Positions 34,403 through 46,320 of a stretch of 64,000 bases of DNA are shown here, piece by piece. Location of the stretch: the NCBI RefSeq assembly GCF_018687715.1, contig NC_056757.1, forward strand, positions 7,830,501 to 7,894,500, in the 5' to 3' direction. Each line of letters opens with the position of its first letter. The stretch's first letter is position 1. The DNA is from Carya illinoinensis (Eukaryota > Streptophyta > Magnoliopsida > Fagales > Juglandaceae). The notes under the pieces were generated by a model. That model searched no databases, was not told the origin of the DNA, and was given only the letters and a program-made list of their open reading frames with translations. The translations under genes and the position numbers were made by a program.

Positions 34403-35443
34403 TATTATATATTTTCAAAACATCAAGCACCTAATTTTTTTTATTCAAAACATAGAATGCAAAGTTTGTATTGGTACATCTATCAAAAGTAAATTTACAA
34501 ATTGACATAATTTTATATGATACGTTAGATCTACTTTATAATAAAAATGACTTTACAATTTAACATATCGTATTAAACTATGTCAATATGTAAATTTTAG
34601 CATTTCTCTAAAATTTTATTCTCCAAAGATAGCGACAAAAGGTGACATTTATAAATATTTGCAATTATGACACTTTTTAAAGTAATTAATAATTATGACA
34701 CCTTTATCCATCTTTTTTCAAAAGTAAAAAATAAAAAATTGATGTATAATGTGACCTCATCAATACCCACAATTTATTATGAATTAATCTTATTTGAAAA
34801 AGAAATTAACTACATTTATTTCACTAATTATAAATGTAGTTAATTTTTTTTTTAAATATTGAAAGACTTGGAGAGATGATCGAACCAAGACCTTTTTTAT
34901 AAAGGTTAGGTATCATACCATATTATTTTTATTATTTTTTAATTTTTGTTCTTATCAAATATGTGGTATATGGAGGATAAATAGAAAAATTCAAATATTT
35001 TAAGAAAAATAAAGTCAAAATTTTTTAAAAAAATAAAAAAATTGTGTGTATAGTATAAAAAAAATTATAGTGTGTAATGTGTGGGGTTAAGGAATAGCCA
35101 AACCCTTTTTGTTAAAACCTCATTGCATCTCAATTACGTTACCAAACAAGCTTTAGTGGATGAATCTAAAAAGTCGTCGCGGTTGATCCAACGACTAGTA
35201 GTATTAGAAAACCAAATTCAAAGATGTCAGTCAGTTCACGTGTGACTCAGAGTTGGGCCTGCCTATTATGAGCAGCAGCCAGTCCAACCCCGAAAAGTCC
35301 AAAGTCAAGTTTCTTCCCCGCTATATCTTTCCCCACTTTCCCGGAAATGAAACCCAAACAGAACTCTATAGCTAAAAGCTTTCCCTCATTTTCTCGAGAA
35401 AACTCTTAAGAGTGAAAAAACTAGAAACGAGCGAGGAAAAAAT
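34403..35443. other. AT-rich spacer and TTG1 upstream region
   Basis: 34403-35090 is AT-rich without a gene. The last 200 bases before 35444 are less AT-rich and form the putative TTG1 proximal promoter and 5' UTR. No regulatory motif is distinctive enough to call. Confidence 0.5.
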
Positions 35444-36436
35444 ATGGAGCATTCGAGCCAAGAGTCCCTGATGAAACACTCGAATTCCATAACCTACGAA
35501 TCCCCTTACCCACTGTACTCCTTGGCCATCTCCAACTCCCCCTATCGCGTCGCCATCGGCAGCTTCCTTGAGACCTACAACAATCGTGTCGATATTCTTT
35601 CTTTCGACCCGGACGCCTTGACCATCAAGCCCCACCTCCCTTCTCTCTCATTCGATCATCCCTATCCGCCCACCAAGCTCATGTTCCACCCCTCCAACCC
35701 TAACCTCCTTGCCTCCTCCGGCGACTTCCTCCGCCTCTGGGACCTACGTGACCACTCCGTTGAGCCCCTCTCAGTTCTCAACAACAGCAAGTCCTCCGAG
35801 TTTTGCGCCCCGCTGACCTCCTTCGACTGGAACGACATCGAACCCAGGCGCGTTGGCACCTCCAGCATCGACACCACCTGCACCATCTGGGACGTCGACA
35901 AGGGCGTCGTTGAGACCCAGCTCATCGCCCACGACAAGGAGGTATATGACATCGCTTGGGGGGAGGCTAGGATTTTCGCCTCCGTCTCCGCCGACGGATC
36001 GGTTCGGATCTTCGATCTCCGGGACAAGGAGCACTCCACCATAATCTACGAGAGCCCTCTGCCCGATACACCGCTTCTGAGGCTGGCCTGGAATAAGCAG
36101 GACCTGAGGTATATGGCGACGATTCTGATGGACAGCAACAAGGTCGTGATTTTGGATATACGGTCGCCGACGATCCCGGTGGCGGAGCTTGAGAGGCATG
36201 CAGCTAGCGTGAATGCAATCTCTTGGGCGCCCCAGAGTGCCAGGCATATTTGCTCGGCGGGGGATGATACTCAGGCCCTCATTTGGGAGCTGCCCACGGT
36301 AGCTGGCCCCAATGGAATCGATCCGATGTCGGTATACTCCGCTGGGTCGGAGATTAACCAGCTGCAGTGGTCGGCGGCGGTGCCTGATTGGATTGCCATC
36401 GCGTTTTCCAACAAAATGCAGCTCTTGAAAGTTTGA
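35444..36436 (+). CDS. TTG1: TRANSPARENT TESTA GLABRA 1 WD40 protein
   Basis: This is the WD40 scaffold of the MYB-bHLH-WD40 complex that switches on anthocyanin/proanthocyanidin genes and specifies trichomes and root hairs; it acts in nucleus and cytosol. The 330-residue frame is uninterrupted. It matches Arabidopsis TTG1 almost throughout: [11 protein letters not shown] near the start, [70 protein letters not shown] and [11 protein letters not shown] mark successive WD blades, and it ends NKMQLLKV. The Arabidopsis protein is 341 aa; the difference is mainly a shorter loop between residues 30 and 90. The start is the first ATG in frame and gives the expected N-terminus. The coding region lacks introns, as in other species. 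The gene appears intact. Confidence 0.97.
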   Translation: MEHSSQESLMKHSNSITYESPYPLYSLAISNSPYRVAIGSFLETYNNRVDILSFDPDALTIKPHLPSLSFDHPYPPTKLMFHPSNPNLLASSGDFLRLWDLRDHSVEPLSVLNNSKSSEFCAPLTSFDWNDIEPRRVGTSSIDTTCTIWDVDKGVVETQLIAHDKEVYDIAWGEARIFASVSADGSVRIFDLRDKEHSTIIYESPLPDTPLLRLAWNKQDLRYMATILMDSNKVVILDIRSPTIPVAELERHAASVNAISWAPQSARHICSAGDDTQALIWELPTVAGPNGIDPMSVYSAGSEINQLQWSAAVPDWIAIAFSNKMQLLKV

Positions 36437-37318
36437 GGTGCGGCTAAAACTTCTTGTCATCCATTACAATTATATTCGATTGGTTTTGCTTAGAGTTGTA
36501 GACTTTTGGGAATTTGCTGGAATTGGTATTTTTATGTGGACAACCTCATGTGGATTGAAGCATTTTGACTCTGCTACAAAGTAATGACTGTTTTGTGATT
36601 GTTGGGGAGCAATGAATTTGATCCCTTACCACTTGAAAGGATGCATTTGACCATAGTTTGTGTTGCTTTGTGCCAAGTCTAGATGATTGTAGTTTAAAGG
36701 CTCAAAAAGTCTGGTATATTGTGGTAAATGATGATCGATGTGGAGTAACCCCTCAATTTCTTCTGAAAAAGTGGAAAAAAAAAAAAAAACCTTTGCTTTA
36801 CGTATACCTCCCCTTTACTAGCTACTAAGCCTTCCTCCCTTACAACTTTAGTTAAAGAAGTGTCTTTTGGACAAGTATGGATATAAAACTTTTAAGAGCC
36901 ATGGTGCTGTTCTCTTTTCTAGCTTGTGGAACTCTTTCAAGATTCTCAATTGGGTGTTTGAAGCTAACTTGTTGGTTGGAAGTTGCTTCATTACAATGCA
37001 TCTGTCTCATCGCCCGTATCCTTTTCTGTGAAAGCCGTAAGCCATTTTGGAAGTTTTCCTTTCGAGAAAACGTTCAATTTTCTATATCTTACTTGGTCCC
37101 TTCCTTGCTTCATTTTTGTTGCTTTCTTGCGGCCACATTTTCTGGGGTAGTCAGCATATCGCTTATCCCCCACTCTATCTTCCTGTGTTTTGGAAATGCT
37201 AGTTAGGGATACTTGCTTGTTACTTTGACAATGTTAGCAATGATAAGGCGAAACCAATGAATGGATTTTATATATTATGGAAATGCTACTATGCATCAAC
37301 ATGCTAGGCCTATTGAGT

Positions 37319-37361
<43 letters not shown>

Positions 37362-39160
37362 ATCATGTAATAAATATTTCTCAATATATAAAGTTGTTTG
37401 ATACTTATAGAAAAATGTTTGTAGTTGTTTGATGAGTTTTTTTCCTATATGTTTCATGATTCATTGGGACTTTTGGGGCACTTTTTCTGTTTTTTGGGCA
37501 TGCTACTGGAATTTAAGCTATACCTTTGTCATCTTGGGATCCATCAGCATCAAGGTTGTTATTGATGCGCAAAATTAAATATTGATTTGGCATGGCAGCT
37601 ATTGGGTTTGTTTATAAGCATGTACTTTCTCTATTTATTTATTTTCTATGAAAAGCGGGCAAGAGACGGGGAAACGGATTTGGTGTTGGAGTCAGATCAT
37701 AACTTCTTCACTGAAGTAGAGCAAATGTCGCCCATTTCAGTTTGTTAGCCTCATTGGAGATGCATTACCATCTATCTGCCTACCATGGCTTCATAATGAT
37801 GCAACCAACCTGCCTACAACAGGGCATCATAATGCTATCTGCATTGTGTCCTGCAAGGTTTCATATTATATTCGTCATGACACTGTTGTACTTTCTCTTA
37901 ACTGTTACTCATGTGTCAAAGAGTGAAGTATGTTTTTGATTATGAAAATCATAACAGTCAACTATGGATAGCTTAGTGTGGCGTTTACGATGGTAGATTG
38001 GTTTACATTCTTTTGAAATTTTATATTGAATTATTTTTTCTGTTGCAAGACTTCCCAAGTTTCCCTATTATTTTGGGTGTGTCAATGGGATGAGATGGGA
38101 TGGAATTCGTTCTTTTAGAATAATGAACTGTGCTTTAGAATGATGAACTTATCCACATGGTTGTGATTTTCTGAAGCTTTTAAGTTGCGCTGAGGATATA
38201 ATTGAAAGGAAAAATAAGTGCTCAAAGTAAAACATGGACTTGTACAACATATATTTTGTAAGAAGCCTAAATCAGTGGCTTGAGTTGCAATGTGAAATGT
38301 TGAATGATCATTTTATATTTTCATTTATGACATAACTTTTTTCTTGTTTACTGATAGAAACATATATATATATACATATTTCCTTTACGACGTGAGCTAA
38401 CACTTTTGTGTTTAGAAAGACTGACTTTAGTGTTCATATTGGTCCCACCCTGGTTCACTGATAAAATTGTCTCTATTAGCTTGTTAGTTGGGTGAGTAGC
38501 CCCAGAAGATGTACTACCTATTGGATTTTCTTCTGTTCAAAGACATTACAGAGGATGATTTTACGCATGAAAATATTCATCTTTTAGCTAAGACTTCTAG
38601 CATATGCCTTCTTTGTTAAATCGGATGTGTTTTGCATCTTCCATTTATGCAGATGTCTTATGGTGGCAAGGAAGGTTGGCAACCTAATGGACTTGCTCTA
38701 CGCTTTATAGCATCTTAGACAAACAATATAGCTAGTGAACGGAGATGTCTCTTCTGCTACTGATGATCAATGTTCTGGTATCTAACAGGTGGAAGCAAGT
38801 CACTTTTGCACCTATTTACTTCGGCATCAGTTTAAAGATGGATAGCAGACTCCTGTTAGTAGGAGGGTGTAGATGTACTTTTCCGTGTGTATTACCTGTA
38901 AGAGCTAACTATTTTAGAGTGTTAACCACAACCATTCCCACTTCAGATTCCTGTCTATTCGGATTGAGTGAGCCGATGCCTGCTGCACGTCTCATGTGGT
39001 AGTGCTGCTTCTTGGAGCACTATGGAGAAAATTATGTAATGAAACTTTGTTGTAATGCAGTTTCTTTGACTATCAACTCTGACTCTGTTTATTTCAATGG
39101 GAATAGTTATGGCCGTACTGATGTAATGGACTGGTTTTCCTTGTAATGAAAATATAATCC
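36437..39160 (+). other. TTG1 3' region, possible 3'-UTR intron
   Basis: No second protein is supported. A GAGGTGCGG string directly at the stop could be a splice donor, and acceptor-like strings 'tttatgcag' (to 38653) and 'tatctaacag' (to 38789) lie 2.2 kb downstream. The stretch 38654-39160 looks like a terminal untranslated exon. Frames such as 36877-37206 and 38745-39002 do not resemble known proteins. A 7-bp (CTACTTT) tandem array lies at 37321-37360. Confidence 0.35.
37321..37360. repeat. 7-bp tandem repeat (ctacttt)n
   Basis: About five and a half near-perfect heptamer units in the TTG1 3' region. Confidence 0.9.
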
Positions 39161-39625
39161 GCTGAAAAAATGAGGAAGTGCCTATTTAGGAAGAGAAAGT
39201 CATGGAGGATGAAACAAAGAGACTGACAGGACAGGCTTTGATATATATTCAGATAAAATCTTGATAAGAATATGTAGTATATACACTCTAGTTGTCATTT
39301 TTTCATGAGGATTCCCTGGAGGTTTTGTCCAACGAATGGATCTTACAATATTATAAAATTCTCATTAAATGGTCTAGAAATCATCGCATACGTCCATCTC
39401 TATTGCATCCCCATAGAGTTAATCAGAAATTCCTATGAATTTTGATTCATTTTTTTTTTTTTAAATTGAAAAGTATTCCCATCTAACAGTGTATTTTGTT
39501 CATCTCTCTCTTTCTCTCTCTCTCTCTCAATTTGCACCCTCTGTTTAGGAAAGTTTTGCAGCAAAAGTTAGGATGAAGAAACCTTGAAAAGAGAGCAGGA
39601 GCGATATCAAAATCTATTTTACTAA

Positions 39626-40210
39626 GGCCTAGTTTGTTTTCAGAGATAAGATGAGATGAAATAAATTAAAATCTTTTGAGATATGTTGATAATAGATAAA
39701 ATATGTATTTGTTTTTAGAGATAAAATAAGATTAATTTGACTTTGTTATAATTAATAATATGATAGGACCTACAAGTATTTGTAGTACTTTTTATAATAT
39801 TTTATTTATTTACCAATGCTGTAATTTTTTTATTTTTTTCTTCTTATTTATTTATTTATTTTTTACTGCTTCCTTTGTTTATTTATTTACCAATAGTGTA
39901 TTTTTTTCGTTGATTCCTTCTTCTTTTTTTTAACTGAGAGAAACCATTTGGTTAATTTTTTTTTTTATTTTTTTATTTTTTCATTTTTTTTTTTATTTTG
40001 GTTGCCTCCTTTATTTATTTATTTACCAATGATGCATTTTTTTAGAGACTATTTAGATTTAGAAATTATCTCATTTTATTATTATAATTTTATTAAATTT
40101 TTACACAAAATATAATATATAATTTAATTTTTTCAAATTCTAAAATAATAATAATATTTTATTCAATTTTCATCCAAAACAATTTCATCTCATCTCACCC
40201 TTAAAACTCA
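39626..40210. mobile_element. Two juxtaposed MITE pieces of the local GAGATGAGATGAAAT family
   Basis: The first piece starts 'ggcctagtttgttttcaga' and runs into 'gataagatgagatgaaat'. A second piece begins near 40048 ('agagactatttaga') and ends 'catctcatctcaccc' near 40200. T-rich low-complexity sequence separates them. Together they upset the spacing between TTG1 and the next gene. Boundaries are approximate. Confidence 0.5.
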
Positions 40211-40937
40211 ACTCCATGGAAAATTATTGATCAAATTTTTATATTCAGTTTTTTCCAAGAATGCAATAAATATATAATATGGTCAATTCATTCTATATTT
40301 CTTGCGGACAATAGTTGATGTTTTATTAATCTTATTTTCAAGAAACTTCTTGATGTTCAAACTATAGTAACCACTTGGTGTAGAATATGTTCTCAGATTT
40401 ATATCTACAAGTCTTCTTTGTCTACCTTATTCCAAGATGACCCTTACTCAATAAGAAACGAAACCCAAAAATAAAAAAATGAATATCGATATATAAAAAT
40501 TATAGAAAATGAGTTATTCAATGAAAATATTGTTTTATTATTCATTTTTTGACTAAAATTTAGAGATAAAAAGGAAAATTTGACAATGAATCTAATTAAT
40601 TATTAAAAAAATATATGTTATTTATTATTATTATTATTATTATTTATATATCGATTATTTGATATTAATTAATTTTTATTTGTTGTTTTTTAGGTAAGTT
40701 AAAATTGATTAAGAAAAAGCAAAAAAAGCGGAAGGAATAGAACCAAGGAATATGGAAGAGAATAATCTCATCTGCCAAACAAGTCCTCCGCCACAAACTC
40801 AACACGCTCTTTCCCCTCTCTCTCCTCTCCTCTTCTCTTCCCTTCTCTGCTCTGCTTAGTAATGGACTTGAATTTGTTCAACTTCCAACGCCGTAACCCT
40901 TTTCTGCAACTGAGCTATCCCTTCGAACATCCTTGAC
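40211..40937. other. AT-rich upstream region of the Nudix-like gene
   Basis: It includes an (ATT)n tract at about 40621-40642 and a (CT)-rich leader at 40805-40855 that probably lies in the 5' UTR. Confidence 0.5.
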
Positions 40938-41807
40938 ATGTCTCCGCCTCCACCAATCACAAATATACAATCCACCACCACCACCCTCCTCAAGAGCCCA
41001 AGCCTCCCTGACCTCTTTTTCACGGCCTTTTCCCTCTGCTTCCTCTTCCCCTCCAAACCCAATCTCTGCAAACTCCCCTCGTTCCTCATCCCTTTCCCTC
41101 TGAACTCGCCTCCTCGCCGATTCCTCAAAATCCCCACCATGGCCCGCACCCACCACACCAACTCCTTCTCCACCCCTCAGTCCCTCTCCGAATGGCTCAA
41201 GCCTCGCTTGCCTTCCGACTCCTTTGCCTCCTGGGGCGTCAAACCCGGCACCAAGAACGTCCACAACCTCTGGCTGGAGCTCGCTGAGGGCGAAACTTCC
41301 CTCGCCGACTCCACCCCTCCGCTTCGTACGGTTCAAGTCGTTACGGTCAGAATCATTGACAAACACAATCGGGTTCTTATCGAAACCCGCCAGGAATTGT
41401 CCGACGGTAGTTTACGAGAACGTTACCGACCTTTGTCGGAGAAAATGAAACCCAACGAGACGCCCGAATCGGCCGTGTATCGGGCGGTGAGAGAGGAACT
41501 CGGTTCGATAATTAAAGGGTCGGTCGGCGATTTGGAGAGCGAGAGCGTCATGAGAATTGTTCCCGGCTCGTATCGGATGAAGTTGGAGGAGAGGAATTCG
41601 GCATCTTATCCGGGATTGCCGGCATGTTATGTGTTGCATTCTATGGAAGCAGTGGTGGAAGGCTTGCCGGAAGGACAGTTTTGCACGGAGGAGGGTGATG
41701 AGTATGGGGATTGTGGGGAGACGAGCATGAGGGTGGCGGCGGATGGGGCGGTCTCGGTGAAGAAGCATTATTGGGAATGGGTTAGTGCCGAATCGATTAA
41801 ATGTTGA
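40938..41807 (+). CDS. Nudix-fold-like protein, single exon
   Basis: An intact 289-residue frame. Residues 68 onward resemble plant proteins of unknown function with a Nudix-type region. The box-like segment ESAVYRAVREELGSI (near residues 180-194) keeps the REELG end of the Nudix signature but has RA where REXXEE enzymes have the first RE, and it lacks the leading glycine. Catalysis is therefore uncertain. Two starts are possible: 40938, giving a Ser/Pro/Leu-rich N-terminal extension of 67 residues that looks like a plastid transit peptide, or 41139 in an excellent context (CACCATGGC), giving 222 aa. High GC, no introns. I do not know a substrate. Confidence 0.75.
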   Translation: MSPPPPITNIQSTTTTLLKSPSLPDLFFTAFSLCFLFPSKPNLCKLPSFLIPFPLNSPPRRFLKIPTMARTHHTNSFSTPQSLSEWLKPRLPSDSFASWGVKPGTKNVHNLWLELAEGETSLADSTPPLRTVQVVTVRIIDKHNRVLIETRQELSDGSLRERYRPLSEKMKPNETPESAVYRAVREELGSIIKGSVGDLESESVMRIVPGSYRMKLEERNSASYPGLPACYVLHSMEAVVEGLPEGQFCTEEGDEYGDCGETSMRVAADGAVSVKKHYWEWVSAESIKC

Positions 41808-42094
41808 AGTTCTTTGGTTGAGGGAAACTGAATTATTATTATTATTATTTTTTAATTTTAGATTTCAATGTATTGTTGAAGCTCATGGCGTTACAAGTTT
41901 TTATTTTTTATTTTTTTGCGTGATACGATAATGTTTCTGTGGTCGATCTTGATAATGATATTATGTATGAAAGATAAGTGATATTTACAACATTGTGACT
42001 TCTCGATTGAATTTTCATGTTAATGTGAGTATGCCTTTGTGTAAATTTTAGTCAATTTCTTGCTATACTTTTTGGTGTATGTGATTTTTTGTTA
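41808..42094. other. 3' flank of the Nudix-like gene
   Basis: A short AT-rich stretch with no gene. It includes a short (ATT)n tract near 41834. Confidence 0.5.
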
Positions 42095-44145
42095 TAAGTA
42101 AGGGAGACACTTTTATTCATCGAATGAAATAGGCGAAGCCCAGGTACACAAGAAGTATACAAAATAAACACTTAATTTGATTCTAGAATCAGAAAACAAA
42201 AACAAAAACTCATTAGCAGACCCTCCATTAAGTACAATAGCTGACAACCAATGAAGTAAAGAGCACACAAAAAATTTCCAGATTTCCTCTATAGTATGCT
42301 CCTCATTATTAAAGCACCACTCGTTCCTTTCCCACCAAATACACCACATAAGATACAAAGGAACCATCTTTCATGCAGCTGCCACTTGAGTACAACTATG
42401 AAGCACATTCCAACATGCAAGTAAATCCACTACTTTCGTAGGCATTACCCAAGCCAGCCCAGCTCCACGCAAAACACCATCCCACAATGCCTTAGCCACC
42501 TCACAATGTAGAAGTAAATGATCCACTGATTCACCACCATATAATATGACCAAGCTGAAAACTTTTTACTCCCCATATGCTTCCCTAACATTATGTCCCT
42601 CTCATTACCTCCAATACCCAGAGAATACAAGAAGCTGAATAAATCCGCAACCTCATCAAGTTCGCAATTCTGAACAGCTCTAATAAAACAAACATCCCAT
42701 TGCAAACCTCCATTAGAACGGATCAACAAATATGAAACGGATGCATATCGATTAGCTACCATACAAAAAATAGCCAGGAACGCTCTAAAAAGAGCACGCT
42801 CACCACACCAAACATCAAACCAAAAAAGGATCCTTCAGCCCTCTCCAACAACAAAATTAACATGTTTACCGAAATCCTCCCACCCCTTTCTAATGAATTT
42901 CCGAAGACTCGCACCATAAGCCCCCTAACCTCCTTAGAACACCAACCCCCCAAATCACTCCCATATTTCCAATCAATAACCTCCTTCCGCAACAATTCCC
43001 CTTCCAATTGATATCTCCACGGCCACTTCCCCGACAAAGCCTTATTGAAACTACTCGGCTTTCGAACCCGCAAACCTCAATTTGCAATAGGAAAGCAAAC
43101 TCTATTCTAGCTCACAAGATGAAATTTATTCTCCTCCCCACAGAAATGCATGAAATAACTTCTAAACCCGGTTTTCCGGAGTTTGCCACTCCTGGAGGCA
43201 ATGGGAATAAAGAAAGATAATAAATCGGAAGGTTGGAAAGAGTACTTTTGATAAGAGTAATTCTACCCCCTTTATATAAGTATAGCCGCTTCCATCCCGC
43301 CAATCTTTTCTCAATCTTTTAAACCACACCATCCCAAATATTCTTAGCTTTAGACGACGCCCCCAACAGAAGAACAAGATATTTCATAGATAGAGAAGCC
43401 ACTTTACAGCCCAGAAGATCTGCCAAACAATCAATATTCCGCACATCCCCCACCGGAACCATCTCCAACTTTCCCAAATTCACCTTAAGACCCGAAACAG
43501 CTTCAAAACATAATAACACAGCCCTTAAGGCGATCAGCATCACAAAAGATAGGAGTGCCATATGCAAAAAGTAAATGAGAAATTTTGATAGTTCCATTAT
43601 TAGCATTTCCCGCAGAAAAACCTGAGAGAAAACTCCACCTACAGCAGCCTCCACAATATGGCTCAAAGCCTCCATGATGATAATAAAGAGGAAAGTAGAT
43701 AACGGATCCCCCTATCTCAAACCCCTCGAACTCTGAAAAAAAACCACAGGGATTTCCATTAACTAACACTGAAAACTGAGCAGTAGAGACACAATGTCTA
43801 ATCCACCCACACCACCTATCTCCAAAACCACATCTTTCTTCTTTTTTTTTTTTTTTAGTTAATAAGAGTTTTCTTAATTTCCAAAACCACATCTCCCGAA
43901 CATATAGAAAAGGAAATCCCAATTTACATGATTGTACGCCTTTTCCATATCAAGCTTACAAAGAACTCCTGGAATGCCCTCCCTCAAACGACTATCTAAA
44001 CATTCATTAGTAATCATCACAGAATCAAGTATTTCCCTACCCCAAACAGATATCTTGGGAATGAGGGCAATAAAAGTTGCATTAAGAGACTTCTCAAACT
44101 TTTGAAAGGAAAAGAATTTCTGAAAAACCCGCATCAAAATTAAGA
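42095..44145 (-). pseudogene. LINE (L1-type) ORF2 remnant, 5'-truncated and decayed
   Basis: On the minus strand the copy starts within the reverse transcriptase: [13 protein letters not shown] and [15 protein letters not shown] lie between 44110 and 43950. The next catalytic motif, normally FADD, is HLLFAYGTPIFCDA near 43560. The C-terminal zf-RVT segment (VDHLLLHCEVAKALWDGV) lies near 42530. A tail region follows at 42250-42110. Frames are broken repeatedly. The 3' end lies near 42095, marked on the plus strand by 'ttttattcatcgaatgaaat' and the T-rich junction. A small later insertion interrupts it at 43836-43880. Confidence 0.88.
43836..43880 (-). mobile_element. 45-bp retroposed LINE tail with 14-bp target duplication
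   Basis: The 14-mer CCAAAACCACATCT occurs at 43822-43835 and again at 43881-43894. Between them lie only 45 bases, with a T-run (minus-strand poly(A)) and a short 'ttaataagagttttcttaa' stretch. This is the signature of an extremely 5'-truncated target-primed insertion. Confidence 0.85.
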
Positions 44146-44638
44146 GACTTCAACTCAGGAGTATCTGATTCTGGTTGTTGCTTCAGTCATAAAATTTATT
44201 GCTTTGACTTCTTCTTCTTTTATTTTTTATTTTTTTTTATTTTCAATTTCAGTCCGAAATTCATGAGTCTGTGTGCTGGCATGCCCATACACAGAGGCAA
44301 ATTCATGACTTTGTATTCTTTGACCATAACTTATTTGAAAAGTGATTGCTTGACTCAGGTGTGATTCTTATATATGAATCATTATGAAGGGAATTATGGT
44401 TGAAGTGTCTATGTAGGTGAATTTTGGTAGATGTTTTGGAGTGGTGATAGTTGCCTGGAAATGTTGGCAATGGCCAATGCTAGGGAGAAGTGTAAGGTTA
44501 GGATTGTGACCTGTTATTATAGTCGCTTAGTAGTTAGAGGTATAAAGTTATAGGAAAGAGAGACTGTGAAGTTGTATAGTAGCTTTTGTAGATTTTCTTT
44601 GCTTTTAAATTTGATGGGGAGACAGAGATCGTTCATTC
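44146..44638. other. Spacer between LINE remnants
   Basis: AT-rich sequence with no recognised gene or repeat family. Confidence 0.5.
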
Positions 44639-45130
44639 TTTTTTTTTTTTCCTAAGGTAAATTTTATTCCAAGCACAAAGTGCCACAACCGAAAGTATAC
44701 AATACAAAACAACCATCTGTATAGATGAATAAAAAGAACACAATTCAATCAATTTTGCCAAATAATTATGCACTGCTGTCTATACATAAAAAGAAATGAT
44801 AGCAAGGGCTCTTAATTCTTGCACTGTCCTCTTGCAATCTTTGAGAGTCCAAACATTAAGTTTCACCAAAGATGCCACATTAGACATAAGTGAACAATCT
44901 TCCAACCTTGAAGTTGCTATGGGTACCAATAGCACACTACACGAACAAGCGAGCAAATCTCTCTCCCATCAAGGCATGACACATCCAAACTCAAATGTGC
45001 AAAATATGATGTCCATTTTTCCACCCTGCTTCCACATACAACAGCTGCCATTGAGATGTTCCCTGATGGTGCCTTATATCTCCAAATCTTCCAAGGAAAA
45101 AGGACGTTAGCTCGAGGGAAGAGCATATGT
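44639..45130 (-). mobile_element. Probable LINE 3' fragment
   Basis: Poly-T (44639-44651) followed by 'aaggtaaattttattccaag' and 'cacaaccgaaagtatacaa' has the same arrangement as the 3' ends of the other LINE copies here. Minus-strand frames beyond it are broken and not identified. The limit on the right is a guess. Confidence 0.5.
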
Positions 45131-46151
45131 ACAAAGGTTTTAGGTGTTCATATCCTTTATGCTCAAAATCTTAAGTCGATTATAGTTTCCATTTTTGTTT
45201 GCTAGTGTCTATTAGAAGTCTTTAAACTAGCTTATGATGACGCGATTAGGGTGCAAAACTGCAAATGCAAGGGAGGTCACCTTGTCCTGTGAAGCCCAGT
45301 ACCCTCTGTAGAGCTTTTGGACTGTCATTGTGGGATGATTCTTCCATCTGGTATGGTAAAATTTATTCTGTGATCATCTTCCACATAAATATCTTTGATG
45401 GCACAACCTTAACTTGGTGTTTTCCTATGTCCTACGAAGTTCCTGCATTGTATCCGATAAAATAAATGAAGTGCCTGTATTGTAACTCTTACTGCCAGCC
45501 AATAAAGGAAATGTCATTATCCACAGTTGATCCCGCTAGCCATAACTGTGCCATCTCAAGGTAAAAAGTACTTATTTTTCCTTGAATATCTCCTGAGAGG
45601 AAATAGACAGTTGCCTGTATTGGTTCTATCCAAGTTAGGCTTTGGATCAGAGATGGCTTGGATACAAGCCTACCATTCAGCGCCTTACGCTCGAAGTGGC
45701 CATTCTCAACTCTCAAAACTGCACAGTTGTGTTTGAAAGCTGGACACTTACCATTACATCCCACAATACTCTTGCTATGATATGACAGTTATCCAGGCAT
45801 ATGTTGAAATACCACTTCAACACGTGTTCAAGATTCATGATCCCACTTTCATGGTATCTTCACTTTATCTTTTACACGCTTTTTAAAGTTTAGTTTTCCC
45901 ACAATGCAAATTATATTATTATCACAGTTCAGAAGTCTTTCATGTACCAAGAAATGTGATGAAAAGAATTTTTTTAATCTCAAATCATTCTTCAGCTATA
46001 ATTTTACCATTTAGAGAATATAGCTTACGTGGCTTTTGAGACCATGGAGGAGGACAGGTTATCTTGCTTTTTAGGAAGCAGTTTTAAGCCTTTTCTGAAT
46101 TAGGGGGAAAAAAAAAAATTGTTGCACATAATGACCAAAGAGCCTGAATAT
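45131..46151. other. Spacer with no recognised gene
   Basis: Several short open frames (for example 45489-45764, minus) have no family resemblance. Confidence 0.5.
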
Positions 46152-46320
46152 TTTCTTTTTGATCGAGAAACAAAATTTTATTGAGCATAAAGTAGACAAA
46201 GGCTCAGAGTATACAGGACATATACAAGAGCGTCGCCTATGCATGCGAGTTTAGCGATAGAAGGAAGTAAAGAGCCCAAATATAAACCAAGCCCCTATCA
46301 AATCTGTTTCTCCTACTTCA
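46152..46320 (-). mobile_element. Probable LINE 3' fragment
   Basis: A T-rich start, then 'aaattttattgagcataaag' and 'agtatacaggacatatacaa', the same 3'-end pattern as the copy at 42095. Boundaries are approximate. Confidence 0.5.

Noticed and set aside
36877..37206. 109-aa hydrophobic frame downstream of TTG1
   Set aside because: Composition reflects T-rich DNA; more likely an intron or 3' UTR than a membrane protein.
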